A stretch of DNA of 64,000 nucleotides, taken from positions 310,001-374,000 of the forward strand of contig JBAYUS010000001.1 in the NCBI GenBank assembly GCA_041675025.1. Reading direction: 5' to 3'. The notes under the pieces were generated by a model. The model searched no databases, was not told where the DNA came from, and was given only the letters and a program-made list of their open reading frames with translations. Positions 62,716 through 64,000 of the stretch are shown in pieces. The translations under genes were made by a program, and so were the position numbers. The DNA is from CAJBLF01 sp041675025. Lineage in GTDB: Bacteria; Patescibacteriota; Gracilibacteria; Absconditabacterales; Absconditicoccaceae. Positions within the stretch are counted from its first letter, which is position 1; each line of letters opens with the position of its first letter.

Positions 62716-63267
62716 ATGGAAAAAAAATCAAAAAACAATTATAATCACAATCTTACTAATCTTCTATGAAATGAAGTAATTCCTTATGATAAGGAAGTAT
62801 TATATAAGAGCGTTTGAGATTTTGCAGAAAAAAAATTACGAGATAAAATGGATGATGAATTTATAAAAAATGTTATTTTCATTATTGAGGATCCTTTAGC
62901 AGAATATTGAGAAAATACTATACCCCACAAAGATATTTTGAAATTATTTCTTCCTCATATCAAAAAACTTCTTTGAGTAACCCCTAAAAAACCATTAATG
63001 AAAATGTTGGGATTAAATTTAATAGGTACAGATATACATCGTCTTATTAATCAACAATTTGAAATTTATAATGGCAATATAGATAGACAAGGAAGATTGG
63101 CATATGTACTAGATTCTGACAATAATCCAAAAAAATGATATATTGAAACTCAAAAAAGACCACTTACAAAACTTTTAACAACTAAAGAAATTCCAAGTCT
63201 TCATAAGACAATTGTTGCTAATCTTATGCTCTTATTAATTATGGAAGAAGAACTGAAAGCAAAATAA
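62716..63267 (+). CDS. Unknown helical protein upstream of a lytic transglycosylase
   Basis: This unrecognised 183-aa protein is soluble, Lys/Leu/Ile-rich and helical, without signal peptide or membrane helix. It contains DKEVLYKSVGDFAEKKLRDK and ends MLLLIMEEELKAK. Several TGA codons encode Gly. It is followed by the transglycosylase-like gene after 34 bases, so the two are probably co-transcribed. Confidence 0.7.
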
Positions 63268-63301
63268 TTTTTACTATTTTATCTTTGCAATCTAAAAATA
63301 T

Positions 63302-64000
63302 ATGGCATTAGAAATACCAAATACTTATGAATCAAATTTTACGGAATTTGAGGTAAAAAAAGAAACTAAGCTTTCTTTAAATGTCTTGAAAAATAATATT
63401 CTCACGACAAAACCTTTTAATATCCGCGAAAAACCTATTGATTTGTGATATAAAGAAATAAATAAAGAGAAAAAAATAAGTATTGATTTACCAGACAAAT
63501 ATTCTGCTAAATGAAGAATTTTGAGATGTATGAGATGGAAAGCTGCTACCGATGCAGTTGAAGATAAATATAATATTCCTAGATGATTACTTCTAGCTAT
63601 GATGGCACAAGAATGAATGGGAGATCCAACTATGCCAAATCTTTGATGAGATGGTGGTTTATGATTAATTCATATCCAGGCAGCAAATGCTGCAGATTTT
63701 TGATTGAAAACATTACCAAGATATACAACATGAATGAGAGATACTAAACATGGGAAAGAAATTAATAAAGTATTAGATAAATATGATGATGTAAAAAAAC
63801 TTATTTCTTATGACGATAGATTTCATCCTATTATAGGACTTGATTGTTCAGCAAGATTTTTAAAAAATGTATATAATTCCACAGAACCTGGAAAAGATAG
63901 ACGGGTAAATGCACTAAGAAAATATTCTTGAAGAGCTCTAAATGATTATCTCTGGCCTGTTGTAAAATATTGGGTACTTACAAACACCTACACATGAGAT
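63302..64000 (+). CDS. Lytic transglycosylase-like protein (partial, runs off the window)
   Basis: The first 233 residues are visible. After a charged N-terminal part of about 70 residues without a signal peptide comes a soluble lytic transglycosylase-like domain: NIPRGLLLAMMAQEGMGDP with the likely catalytic Glu in AQEG, then GGDGGLGLIHIQAANAADFGL, corresponding to the family GLMQI block. Such enzymes cut the glycan strands of peptidoglycan. Absence of a signal suggests export by another route or as part of a larger machine. The C-terminus lies outside the window. Many TGA codons encode Gly. Confidence 0.75.

Overview
The window is a 64 kb, AT-rich piece of a bacterial genome of the Candidate Phyla Radiation type. 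Almost every long gene is interrupted by in-frame TGA codons at positions where the protein families require glycine: the second Gly of the K+ channel filter, the Gly of the penicillin-binding KTG motif, RuvC GIDPG and the dUTPase C-terminal arm. This is the UGA=Gly code of Gracilibacteria (BD1-5/GN02) and Absconditabacteria (SR1). CGA (and one CGG) also sits where families carry tryptophan: cytochrome b5 DCW, UppS DGN-x-x-W, GyrA TVDW. A tRNA at 7025-7095 has anticodon CCG but the acceptor end of tRNA-Trp. The organism therefore probably reads CGA/CGG as Trp as well, which to my knowledge has been reported for Absconditabacterales.

Layout. 1-1600: sufB (partial) and sufC. 1724-6315: type IV pilus genes pilB and pilC plus two unknown exported or anchored proteins. 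6555-8483: membrane-anchored endonuclease-like protein, tRNA, nth, PAP2 phosphatase. 8480-11893: a 1031-aa unknown protein and a small partner. 12003-21696: Trm11-like methylase, an orphan atpC, ftsZ, ftsA, a nucleotidyltransferase-like protein, a prepilin, dnaN, uppS, miaB. 21831-25468: EEP-family protein, TIM-barrel protein, trigger factor (apparent -1 frameshift at codon 4). 25593-28650: a Bacteroidetes-like secreted protein with a type IX sorting domain and a native repeat-rich surface protein. 28844-32187: infB, pth, cytochrome b5-like lipoprotein. 32174-40404: DUF2461, ligA, sugar transferase, DHH phosphoesterase, a dnaE lacking the PHP domain. 40556-46010: VirB2-like pilin, penicillin-binding protein, ybaB, Kef-type transporter. 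46337-51913: gyrA, htrA, TPR protein, ftsX. 52004-54896: secE-nusG-(unknown)-rplK-rplA. 55116-59712: MEMO-like protein, winged-helix protein, K+ channel, ruvC, map, CYTH protein, dut. 59847-61528: three small Bacteroidetes-like secreted proteins. 61616-64000: phospholipase D-like protein, an unknown protein, and a lytic transglycosylase running off the edge.

Two things stand out beyond housekeeping. First, four genes (25593-27137 and 59847-61528) have no TGA codon, carry Bacteroidetes-style signal peptides ending in AQ, and each has its own TTGACT-16 bp-TAT promoter and terminator, so they look like an acquired secreted-protein set now expressed from uniform promoters. Second, degenerate tandem repeats with a 7-bp period lie at many intergenic sites, often as inverted pairs, and also inside the reading frames of sufC, miaB (twice) and ligA, where they are translated.

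Most genes are closely packed with the same strand running for many kb. Intergenic space is largely occupied by heptamer repeats, by TCATTGCGAG/GCAATC and TCATTCCGG palindromes, and by hairpin terminators. No CRISPR array, rRNA, transposase or phage genes were seen.
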